This document shows, piece after piece, positions 1-6,488 of a stretch of 17,302 nucleotides of DNA. A program made the position numbers and the translations under genes. The stretch covers positions 1 through 17,302 of the forward strand of contig DASZMJ010000474.1 in assembly GCA_035551935.1 (NCBI GenBank), written 5' to 3'. Within the stretch, counting starts at the first letter, position 1; every line of letters begins with the position of its first letter. The DNA is from DASZMJ01 sp035551935 (lineage in GTDB: Bacteria > Planctomycetota > Planctomycetia > Isosphaerales > Isosphaeraceae). The notes under the pieces were generated by a model. It was not told the DNA's origin and made no database searches. It worked only from the letters and a program-made list of their open reading frames with translations.

Positions 1-40
1 GGGACTTAAGACAGCCAGGTATGCTTGCGAAAGTCTCAAT

Positions 41-70
41 GATTCCATCTGCGTCATTTGCGGATGGATC
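41..70 (-). terminator. Possible transcription terminator hairpin after the M50 protease gene
   Basis: Arms at 41-52 and 60-70 pair with one bulged base and one G-U pair around a 7-base loop. The hairpin begins 12 bases after the protease stop codon on the minus strand. No clean T tract follows, only a mildly T-containing stretch, so a classical intrinsic terminator is not proven. It would suit the end of the three-gene adaptor cassette. The surrounding 81 bases are less GC-rich than the genes and contain no coding sequence I can support. Confidence 0.35.
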
Positions 71-81
71 TCTTCCCCTTT

Positions 82-2283
82 TCAGAGGGTGAAGTGGAAG
101 GTCTTGGTGATGAGGCGCCAGAGCCACCAGCCGAGGGGGGCGTGGCCGGCGTCGATCTTGGCGAAGCCGCGGATGCCGGGGTGGAGGGTCAGCCGGGGGT
201 TGTCGATGGGGATGACGACCTCATAGACGGCGGAGATCGGCTTGGCGGTGCCGGACTTCTGGTCGGCCTTGGTGGCGATCTCGCCGCCGGCGAGGTTCGA
301 CATCTCGGGGGGGACCTCGTCGCGGTTCCGCGAGGCGATCTCGGCGACGCGGCTGCGGTACGTCACCTCGGACTTGCCGTAGACCTTGACGAACGCGACG
401 CTCCCCTCGCGGATCAGGCCGACGTCGGACTGGTCGAGGTAGAGGTGGGCCTCGAGCCGGTGCGGGTCGGCGACCTCGCAGAAGGGCTTGCCGGGCTTGA
501 TCCACTGCCCGGTCTTGCCGGCGCTGTCGCGCTCGGGCAGGCCCATGACCTGGCCGTCGCGCGGGGCGACGAGGTTCAACCGGGCGATCTGCTGCGAGAC
601 CTCCTCGATCGCCGGCTCCAGCTCCTGCGCGAACTGGAGGTGCTCCCGCGCGGTGCCCTCGTTGTGGAGGTCGATGGAACTCATGCGGTGATACGTTTCG
701 TACTTGATCATGTTGATCGAGTGCTGGTCCTGGAGCTGGATCTGCTCGCGCTGCTTCTCGGGGTTGGAGAGGGTGGCGATCAGGTCGCCCTGCTTGACCC
801 AGTCGCCGTCCTTGACCTTCAGCTCGACGAGCCGGCCGGGGACCTCGGCGTAGACGACGCCGGGCCTGGCCGGCACGAGCTCGAGCGTCCCCTGGACTCG
901 CAACGGGGTCGGGATCAAGAGGATCCCGGCGATGAGGGCCGCCGCCGCCGCGGCGAAGGCGGCCGCGCGTGCCTTCTTCACCTTGCGCATCCTCCCGGGT
1001 TGGCGGACGAACTTGATGATCTGGTAGAGCGGCATCCCCACCAGGGGGATCGCCGACCCGATCATCATCATGTAGCTGATCGACACCAGGCCGTACGGCT
1101 TGAGGAACTGGCTCAGGAAGAACAGGATGCTGAACGTGACGACCCAGCGGTACAGGTAGCTGGCGATCGCGTACGTCACGAACAGGAACCGTCGCGAGCG
1201 GGGCATGTAGCTCTGGACCGGCACCTCCAGCCCGAGCACCTTCTCCTGGAACAGATACGAGAAGAACTGCGTGCTCTTGATCCGCAGGTTCGGGATCTCG
1301 AGCCAGTCGGCCATCACGTAATAGCCGTCGTAGCGGAGCAGGGGGTTGGCGTTGAACAGGACGGTGTTCACCGAGCAGATGAACATCGTCGCCAGCATCA
1401 GGCTGTGCAGGAGCCCCTCCTGCGTGTTCCACCAGACGAACGTCGCCAGCGAGGCCAGGAAACATTCTACATAAATCCCGGCGGCCGAGATCCAGATGCG
1501 TTTCCACTTGCTGGGAAGGAGCCAGCTGTCGGTCACGTCGCAGTAGAGCGCGGGGGTCAGGACGAGGAAGAGCATCCCCATCTCGTGGACCTCGCCGCCG
1601 TAGTGCTTCGCCGTCAGGCCGTGGCCGAACTCGTGGATGACCTTGACGATCGCCAGGCTACACCAGAAATAGACGATCGTGGACCAGTTGAAGAAGCTCT
1701 GGAACGTCGGCAGGTTCTGCTGGAACTCGCCGAACCGGCTGATGACCAGCGTGATCGCCGCGAGCATGCAGCCGACGCTGAAGGTGATGAACCACGGCGT
1801 GTAGATCCAACGGAAGTACGGGTACATCCCCGTCAGCAGCTTCTCGGGATCGATGATCGGGATCTTGATATAAAGGATATTCGCCAGGAACGACCAGACG
1901 CGCTTCCAGCGGTTCTTGCGGCGCCGGGTGATGAGGACCTTGGCCTGCTCGGGGGTGTCGATCTGGGCGATGCCGGCCTCGTGGAGCTGGGCGGCGAAGC
2001 GGGTCAGGTCCTCGATCGAGATCGTCTGCGGCCGGTACTTGCGCTCGAAGGCGCGCTTGACGTCCTGCAACGTCTGCTTGCCGTCGAGCTGCTGGAGCAG
2101 GAAGTACTCCTCGACCTTGAAGCGGAAGTACTTCAGGGCGATGGGGTCCTTGACGACGTAGTGCGTCATCCCCTCGTAGAATTGCGGCTGGACGATCAGG
2201 TCCGGCCGCAGCTTCAGCCTCAGGTGCTCGGCCGCCTGGCCCGAGGGCATTCCCGGCGTCAAGGTGGAGGGGTCGGCGCTCAT
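82..2283 (-). CDS. Site-2-type M50 zinc metalloprotease with PqqD-like N-terminus and HlyD-type C-terminus
   Basis: A 733-residue membrane protein with three parts. Residues about 38-108 resemble a PqqD-like winged-helix domain, the fold that binds leader peptides in peptide modification systems. Residues about 155-425 form a polytopic membrane region with the M50 signature: HEFGH at 217-221 provides the zinc ligands and catalytic Glu, and N311, P314 and D319 form the second NxxPxxxxDG motif. After a last membrane segment (about 440-458) comes a split biotinyl/lipoyl adaptor domain (about 470-508 and 570-606) and a beta-barrel-like end, as in HlyD membrane fusion proteins. The protease site is intact, so activity is expected. 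The ATG at 2283 follows GAGAGGA with a 6-base gap. It is the last gene of a three-gene same-strand set. Substrate unknown; export or maturation of a peptide is inference from the domains. Confidence 0.9.
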   Translation of the reverse strand: MSADPSTLTPGMPSGQAAEHLRLKLRPDLIVQPQFYEGMTHYVVKDPIALKYFRFKVEEYFLLQQLDGKQTLQDVKRAFERKYRPQTISIEDLTRFAAQLHEAGIAQIDTPEQAKVLITRRRKNRWKRVWSFLANILYIKIPIIDPEKLLTGMYPYFRWIYTPWFITFSVGCMLAAITLVISRFGEFQQNLPTFQSFFNWSTIVYFWCSLAIVKVIHEFGHGLTAKHYGGEVHEMGMLFLVLTPALYCDVTDSWLLPSKWKRIWISAAGIYVECFLASLATFVWWNTQEGLLHSLMLATMFICSVNTVLFNANPLLRYDGYYVMADWLEIPNLRIKSTQFFSYLFQEKVLGLEVPVQSYMPRSRRFLFVTYAIASYLYRWVVTFSILFFLSQFLKPYGLVSISYMMMIGSAIPLVGMPLYQIIKFVRQPGRMRKVKKARAAAFAAAAAALIAGILLIPTPLRVQGTLELVPARPGVVYAEVPGRLVELKVKDGDWVKQGDLIATLSNPEKQREQIQLQDQHSINMIKYETYHRMSSIDLHNEGTAREHLQFAQELEPAIEEVSQQIARLNLVAPRDGQVMGLPERDSAGKTGQWIKPGKPFCEVADPHRLEAHLYLDQSDVGLIREGSVAFVKVYGKSEVTYRSRVAEIASRNRDEVPPEMSNLAGGEIATKADQKSGTAKPISAVYEVVIPIDNPRLTLHPGIRGFAKIDAGHAPLGWWLWRLITKTFHFTL

Positions 2284-2300
2284 CGGTCGTCCTCTCGGGA

Positions 2301-2377
2301 GTCGTCAGTAGGCGGTAGACGGTAGTGAATAAGGCAGAATCTATCCTACTGATTACCGTCTACCGCCTACTGACTAC
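2301..2377. repeat. Long inverted repeat filling the gap between two adaptor genes
   Basis: Positions 2304-2324 are the exact reverse complement of 2354-2374 (21 pairs, no mismatch). Two further outer pairs follow a single mismatch (2301-2302 with 2376-2377). The loop is about 29 bases. The arms have a GTAG-rich, internally repetitive composition unlike the flanking genes. On the minus strand the hairpin starts 2 bases after the stop of the secreted HlyD gene and ends before the ribosome binding site of the M50 gene, so it occupies essentially the whole spacer. It could be a dispersed palindromic element, an RNA processing or stability hairpin, or an attenuator. There is no T tract. Confidence 0.85.
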
Positions 2378-2379
2378 GA

Positions 2380-3426
2380 TCACTTGGCCCTGGTCCCCGG
2401 GCCCTTGTCGTCCTCGGTCCGGGCGGTCTCGGCCGCGTCGTCGGCCTTGGCGGTCTGGACGGGTGGGATGAACATATCGGGGGGAGGGGGGGGAATGGCC
2501 TTGTCGTCGAGGTAGATGGTCATGTCGGCGTTGAGGCCGGGGAAGAGCTCCTTGGCCGTGTTGTTGTAGACGTCGGCGAAGACCTCGACCTCGGTGCGGC
2601 CGACGACCTGGACCTCCTTGCCCAAGGCGACGATCTTGCCGCGGAAGCGCTTCTGCTCGATGGGCAGGTCGGCGTCGTTGATCGTGGGGCGGACGTCGAC
2701 GTTCATGCCGACGCGGAGGCGGCCGAGGTCGCTGATCGGCACGAGGCCGTAGCAGCGGACGCGGTCGAGCTTGCCGAGGCGGATGACCGGCTCATTCGCC
2801 TGCACGCTCTCGCCGGGGTGCTTGAACCGCTTGATGACGTAGGCGTCGAACGGCGCGAGGATCGAGCACTCGGCCAGCTCCTGCCTGGCCCTGGCGAGCT
2901 CGGCCTTGGCGACCTCGCGGGCCTCGCGGGCGTCGATGATCATCGCGTAGGCGACGTTGACCTCGGCGTTGGCCTTGGCATAGTCGGACTCGGGGACGTA
3001 CGAGATGTTCGACTTGCGGATGCGCTCGAGACGCGCCAGCTCGGCGGCGGCGAGCTCATGCTGGGCCTTGGCCTTCATCTCGGCGCCGACGTTCCTGGCC
3101 AGTAGCTCGGCCTTGGCCACGCCGAGCTGCGCCAGCTCGTCGTGGAGGAGGGCGAACGGCTTCCCCCCCTCGACGAGCATGCCGGTGTCGACCTCGATCG
3201 ACTTGAGCTTGCCGGGCCGCAGGGCGGCGACGTCGGACTTCTCGATCCATTCGATCTGGCCGGTGATGACCAGCGTCGAGTCGGGGGCGGCCGAGGCCGT
3301 CGGGGCGGGCCTGGCCTGGGCCCGTGCCGGCCGGTCGGCGCCGGGCTGCTGGGCGAGCGTGGCGGCCGACAGCGCCGCGACGAGGCTGGCGGCCAAGACG
3401 GCGACCTTGGTGATCGGGCGCGACAT
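2380..3426 (-). CDS. Secreted HlyD/RND-type periplasmic adaptor protein
   Basis: A 348-residue membrane fusion protein. The N-terminus has a signal peptide (residues 1-25, basic start, alanine/leucine core, likely cleavage after TLA). Next come a proline/alanine-rich linker, the first half of a biotinyl/lipoyl domain (about 62-96), a helical hairpin of alanine, glutamate and lysine-rich coiled coil (about 97-185), the second lipoyl half (about 187-220) and a beta-barrel ending in GLNADMTI near 297-304. The C-terminal tail is proline-rich and then charged. It should sit in the periplasm and bridge an inner-membrane partner to an outer-membrane exit. The ATG at 3426 is preferred over a longer open frame because GGAGGAG precedes it and the signal peptide begins there. 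It lies 71 bases after the GAF-HlyD gene and 96 before the M50 gene. The transporter partner is not in view. Confidence 0.9.
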   Translation of the reverse strand: MSRPITKVAVLAASLVAALSAATLAQQPGADRPARAQARPAPTASAAPDSTLVITGQIEWIEKSDVAALRPGKLKSIEVDTGMLVEGGKPFALLHDELAQLGVAKAELLARNVGAEMKAKAQHELAAAELARLERIRKSNISYVPESDYAKANAEVNVAYAMIIDAREAREVAKAELARARQELAECSILAPFDAYVIKRFKHPGESVQANEPVIRLGKLDRVRCYGLVPISDLGRLRVGMNVDVRPTINDADLPIEQKRFRGKIVALGKEVQVVGRTEVEVFADVYNNTAKELFPGLNADMTIYLDDKAIPPPPPDMFIPPVQTAKADDAAETARTEDDKGPGTRAK

Positions 3427-3497
3427 GTTCGGGAACTCCTCCGAGGGGGGTCGGGGTCGGGTCTGCGCGGGGTCGATCGTCCGGCACGGCGCCGGAA

Positions 3498-5582
3498 TCA
3501 GCGGAGGAACGGCCAGCGGAAGAGGATGACCTCGTAGTAGACGTTGATGACGTCGCGGAGCAGGACGTAGGCCAGGCGGGCCTCGCCGCACTGGATCCGG
3601 GCGCGGACCTCGGCGCCGGTGCGGAAGTCGTGGCCGGGGTTGCGGGCCTGGTAGTCGCGCCGGACCGAGTCGTCGAAGCCGATCTTGACCTTGTTGTTGT
3701 GCTTGCCCTCGACGGTCTCGGCCCGCGAGGCGATCCGCAGGACGTGGCCGGGGTAGCGGTGCTGGGTGTCGGTCATGGTGATGAAGTACGCATCGAGGGC
3801 CGTCCGCTTCGGCTCGACCCCCTTGGCGCGGGCGGCGCGGAGCTCGTCCTCAAGTGTGCTCTGCGCGTCGAGGACCGGGCCCATGTCGTCGTCGGGCACC
3901 TCGACCTCGAGGACCCAGTCCCCCTCGGTCGAGGCGATCTCGACCAGCTCGGCGCCGATCTCGACGGGCCGGCCCAGCAGCGCCTTGCGCGGCTCCCAGG
4001 TCGTGACGATGCCGTCGACGGGGGCCGTGACGGTCATCAGCCGCTTCTGCTCCTCGATCAGCTCGATCTGCTTCTTGGCCCCGTCGCGGCGGATCTCGGC
4101 CTCGCGCATCTGGCCCAGGAGCTCGGTCTGGTCGTCGGGCTTGTAGGTCGCCTTGCTGCGCCTCGCCAGCAGGGTGCCGACCTGGCTGGCCGCCGCGTCG
4201 CGCTCGGCGCGGAGCTTCTCGAGGTCCTTGTCGAGGTCGTGGCTGGTGAGCTTGACCAGCACGTCCCCCTTTTTGACCGCCTGGCCGTGGTCGACGAGCA
4301 CCTCGCCGACGATCCCCGCCACCGGCGCGTGCGTCTTGCGGCGCTCCTGCGGCATCAACGAGCCCTTGCCCTCGATCGTCAACTGCCAGGGGACGAACGC
4401 CATGATGCCGATCAACGCCAGGATCGCCACCAGCACCGCCGCGATCTTGGCGAGGGTCCGCCCCTTGAAGAAACGCGTCGGCGTGCCGATGGCCTTGAGG
4501 ACCGGGCGGAGGAAGATCCGGTCGTGCTCGTGCGCGTTCCAGAGCGCCGTCGAGGCGTGCCGCGAGACGACCTCGGTCCGCGCCTGCATGTCGGTCGCGG
4601 CCATCTCGTCGCCGATCTGCTCGGCGACCACGCAGCCGAACGGGTGCTTGTCCTTGCCCGGCTCCTCGTCCGGCTTGTGCAGGAGCGTGATGACGACCGC
4701 CTTCGACCCCGACTCGTCGACGTACGTCTCGAGCGCGTCGCGGAGATCGGGATCGAACCCTTCCGTGTTGCCGGTATAGACGAGGTCGTCGCCCGAGCGG
4801 ATGACGGCCTTGCAGAGCCGGGTCAGGTCGCGGATCAGGTTGGCCCGCTGCTCGACGACCTCCTGGCCGCTGACGGCCTCGACCATCGCGCGGCCGCCGT
4901 ATTTGAGCGCCACGCTCAGCCGGTCGCAGCCGACCAGGCGCTTGCCGTCGTTGGCGACGGCGTAGGCGGTCTCCTTCAGGTCGAGCGACGAGTGGATCGT
5001 CTGCGAGAACTGCTCGAGCTGGTTCCAGAGCCGCTGCTGCGACAGCATCTGCCGCGTCTGGCGGTTCTTGAGGTACTGGCCGGCCAGGTCGCAGAGGTCG
5101 CTGACGAACCGCAAGGTGCTCTTCTGCGAGGCGGCGCGGCGGGTCGGGTCCATCAGGATCTCGACCAGGCCGACGACCTGCTTGTCGACGAACAACGGCG
5201 CCAGGATCAGGGCGAAGCCCGTCGGGTTGCCGGCGTTCGGCACCCCCTCGACGGCCGCGCCCGGCGGGATGATCTGCGGCTGCGAGGCCTGGATCATGCA
5301 CCCCAGGAGCGCATCGTGCGGCTGGGTACGGACCCGACCGTCGAGCAGGCCGCTGAGCTGGAACTCCAGATGATGCTGGAGCTTGAGGCTCCCGCGCCCG
5401 TCCAGCAACCAGAGCGCCCCGCCGCTGGCGGCGACCGCGGCGACGACCCGGTTGAGGAACTCGACGTGGAAGTCCTGCGGCTGGATGTCCGACTCCGCCA
5501 GCTCGGCGATCTCGGCCACGAGCTTGCGGATCTGGTTCTTCGTCTGCTCGAGCAGACCTTGGTCGTAAGTTTCTTCCGCCAT
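3498..5582 (-). CDS. Two-GAF, single-membrane-segment HlyD fusion protein
   Basis: A 694-residue protein whose N-terminal half is probably cytoplasmic and whose C-terminal half is periplasmic. After a short helix it has a GAF-like domain (about 38-170) and a second GAF-like domain (about 200-345), a membrane helix at about 376-398, then an HlyD-type adaptor: first lipoyl half about 415-446, coiled coil about 450-515, second lipoyl half about 515-550, and a beta-barrel region to the end. GAF domains usually sense small ligands or mediate dimers, so this may couple a cytoplasmic signal to an export adaptor; that is inference. The ATG at 5582 begins MAEETYDQ. The open frame continues upstream to 5657 but the added residues look non-coding. 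The ribosome binding site is weak. It is the first gene of the three-adaptor set. Confidence 0.88.
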   Translation of the reverse strand: MAEETYDQGLLEQTKNQIRKLVAEIAELAESDIQPQDFHVEFLNRVVAAVAASGGALWLLDGRGSLKLQHHLEFQLSGLLDGRVRTQPHDALLGCMIQASQPQIIPPGAAVEGVPNAGNPTGFALILAPLFVDKQVVGLVEILMDPTRRAASQKSTLRFVSDLCDLAGQYLKNRQTRQMLSQQRLWNQLEQFSQTIHSSLDLKETAYAVANDGKRLVGCDRLSVALKYGGRAMVEAVSGQEVVEQRANLIRDLTRLCKAVIRSGDDLVYTGNTEGFDPDLRDALETYVDESGSKAVVITLLHKPDEEPGKDKHPFGCVVAEQIGDEMAATDMQARTEVVSRHASTALWNAHEHDRIFLRPVLKAIGTPTRFFKGRTLAKIAAVLVAILALIGIMAFVPWQLTIEGKGSLMPQERRKTHAPVAGIVGEVLVDHGQAVKKGDVLVKLTSHDLDKDLEKLRAERDAAASQVGTLLARRSKATYKPDDQTELLGQMREAEIRRDGAKKQIELIEEQKRLMTVTAPVDGIVTTWEPRKALLGRPVEIGAELVEIASTEGDWVLEVEVPDDDMGPVLDAQSTLEDELRAARAKGVEPKRTALDAYFITMTDTQHRYPGHVLRIASRAETVEGKHNNKVKIGFDDSVRRDYQARNPGHDFRTGAEVRARIQCGEARLAYVLLRDVINVYYEVILFRWPFLR

Positions 5583-5693
5583 GAGCAGGTGTCCGGTGGA
5601 TAAAGGCGCCCGAGCGGCACGAACGTCGCCGCGCGGATCGCGCGCGGCACCGATCACTTACCGACAACGGGACGCCCGCCCCCGGCACCTTCC

Positions 5694-5717
5694 CGGCCGT
5701 TTTTTTCGAAGCGGCCG
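5694..5717. repeat. Short inverted repeat upstream of the adaptor cassette
   Basis: Two copies of CGGCCG (5694-5699 and 5712-5717) flank a T-rich stretch and can pair over 9 positions with one G-U pair. It lies about 110 bases upstream of the GAF-HlyD start. The 273-base region between 5583 and 5855 holds this, the larger inverted repeat at 5750-5833 and no gene. I found no convincing -10/-35 pair for the cassette there. Confidence 0.35.
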
Positions 5718-5749
5718 TTTTCTGCCGGCCCCTGCGTCGCAAACTCTTT

Positions 5750-5833
5750 CGTAGCAGGCACGCTCCGCGTACCGTCCGCCAACCAACCGCCCGGTGTCGG
5801 ATCGCGGACGGCCCGCGGAGCGTGCCTGCTACG
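5750..5833. repeat. Long inverted repeat, possible dispersed palindromic element
   Basis: Positions 5750-5769 are the exact reverse complement of 5814-5833 (20 pairs). After a two-base mismatch the pairing continues for 8 more (5772-5779 with 5804-5811), leaving a 24-base loop. The outer arm reads CGTAGCAGGCACGCTCCGCG. It lies between two minus-strand genes, 22 bases past the stop of the small secreted protein gene. It could insulate that gene from the adaptor cassette as a hairpin terminator, although no T tract follows. Its size and symmetry resemble REP-like or MITE-like palindromes scattered through many genomes; whether it is repeated elsewhere cannot be seen here. Confidence 0.85.
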
Positions 5834-5855
5834 GGAAGGACCTTCCCTCCGTCGA

Positions 5856-6269
5856 TCACCGTGCCGGCGGCGTCATCCCGGGAGGGTATTGCACGAGCCA
5901 CCACGCCGTGTGCGACTTGTCGGCCGGGTCGGCCTCCAGGGCGACGACGGCCTGGACGGTGTCGCCCTTCTTCAGGTCGTCGAACACGATCGTCGCATAC
6001 TGACCGTTGCGGCCGGCGCGGAGCAGGAGGGTCTGCTTGCCGACGCTAACAACCCAGCTTGCCTGCTTCGCCTTGGCCTCCTGGCCGGCGACGTTGAGCG
6101 TGAGCATCGCGTCGGCCTTCTTGGCCTCGGCGACCTTGGCCGTGAGCGTCCGGTACGAGGGCCCGGACGGCTTGGCCGAGCCTTTCTTCGTCGCCTGTGC
6201 CACCCCCCATGGGGCGGCCAGGACCAGCACGATCGCGGTCGCGGCGAGCGTCGAAACGATGCGGCGCAT
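5856..6269 (-). CDS. Small secreted protein of unknown function
   Basis: A 137-residue protein with a clear signal peptide (MRRIVSTLAATAIVLVLAA, probable cleavage after the GVAQA near residue 26). The mature part starts with a basic, flexible stretch followed by alternating hydrophobic strands (about 55-60, 71-85, 91-97, 104-112 and 122-127), suggesting a small beta-barrel or OB-like domain. No catalytic motif or cysteine is visible and I do not recognise the family. The ATG at 6269 is chosen because the signal peptide starts there and GAGGGAGA lies just upstream; a longer frame to 6410 adds implausible residues. It is divergent from the phosphohexomutase gene and upstream of the adaptor cassette on the same strand, separated from it by an inverted repeat. 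Confidence 0.75.
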   Translation of the reverse strand: MRRIVSTLAATAIVLVLAAPWGVAQATKKGSAKPSGPSYRTLTAKVAEAKKADAMLTLNVAGQEAKAKQASWVVSVGKQTLLLRAGRNGQYATIVFDDLKKGDTVQAVVALEADPADKSHTAWWLVQYPPGMTPPAR

Positions 6270-6355
6270 GGCGGTCGTTCTCCCTCTGGAAATGCGTCGG
6301 ACGATGGGCGGAAGTCGCGAGGTGCTTCGCCCATTCAACGCCAATCCCCCAGCCG

Positions 6356-6397
6356 CGCCAAGGGGCCCGCCCGTCCCGACGGCCGGGCCCCTTGGCG
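6356..6397. repeat. GC-rich inverted repeat in a divergent intergenic region
   Basis: Positions 6356-6369 pair perfectly with 6384-6397 (14 pairs, arm CGCCAAGGGGCCCG) around a 14-base loop. It lies between the divergent starts of the small secreted protein (6269) and the phosphohexomutase (6489), just upstream of the weak promoter candidate for the latter. It could be an operator, a cruciform or a dispersed palindrome. Confidence 0.75.
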
Positions 6398-6402
6398 AGG
6401 GC

Positions 6403-6432
6403 TTGCTCAAATCGGCCTCGATCTCCTAGAGT
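6403..6432 (+). promoter_or_regulatory. Weak sigma-70-like promoter candidate for the phosphohexomutase operon
   Basis: TTGCTC at 6403-6408 and TAGAGT at 6427-6432 are separated by 18 bases. Both match consensus only partly. The position, about 50 bases before the GTG start at 6489, is suitable. Confidence 0.3.
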
Positions 6433-6488
6433 TGGGGCGAGTTGAGCGGCAAGGGCATTCACAACCTCAGAAGACAGGGTGGAGCAAC

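Noticed and set aside
58..2325. A 755-codon open frame on the plus strand opposite the M50 protease gene
   Set aside because: Composition is Asp/Leu/Gly/Val/Arg-rich without domains, as expected for the antisense of a high-GC3 gene. The minus strand encodes an obvious protease with catalytic motifs.
3630..5603. A 657-codon plus-strand open frame opposite the GAF-HlyD gene, and a 684-codon second minus frame (3850-5904)
   Set aside because: Both are repetitive Arg/Asp/Gly/Ala-rich shadows of the true minus-strand frame with no recognisable family or start signal.
5694..5717. T run between CGGCCG copies as an intrinsic terminator
   Set aside because: The T residues lie inside the loop and stem rather than after the hairpin, and no plus-strand gene ends there.
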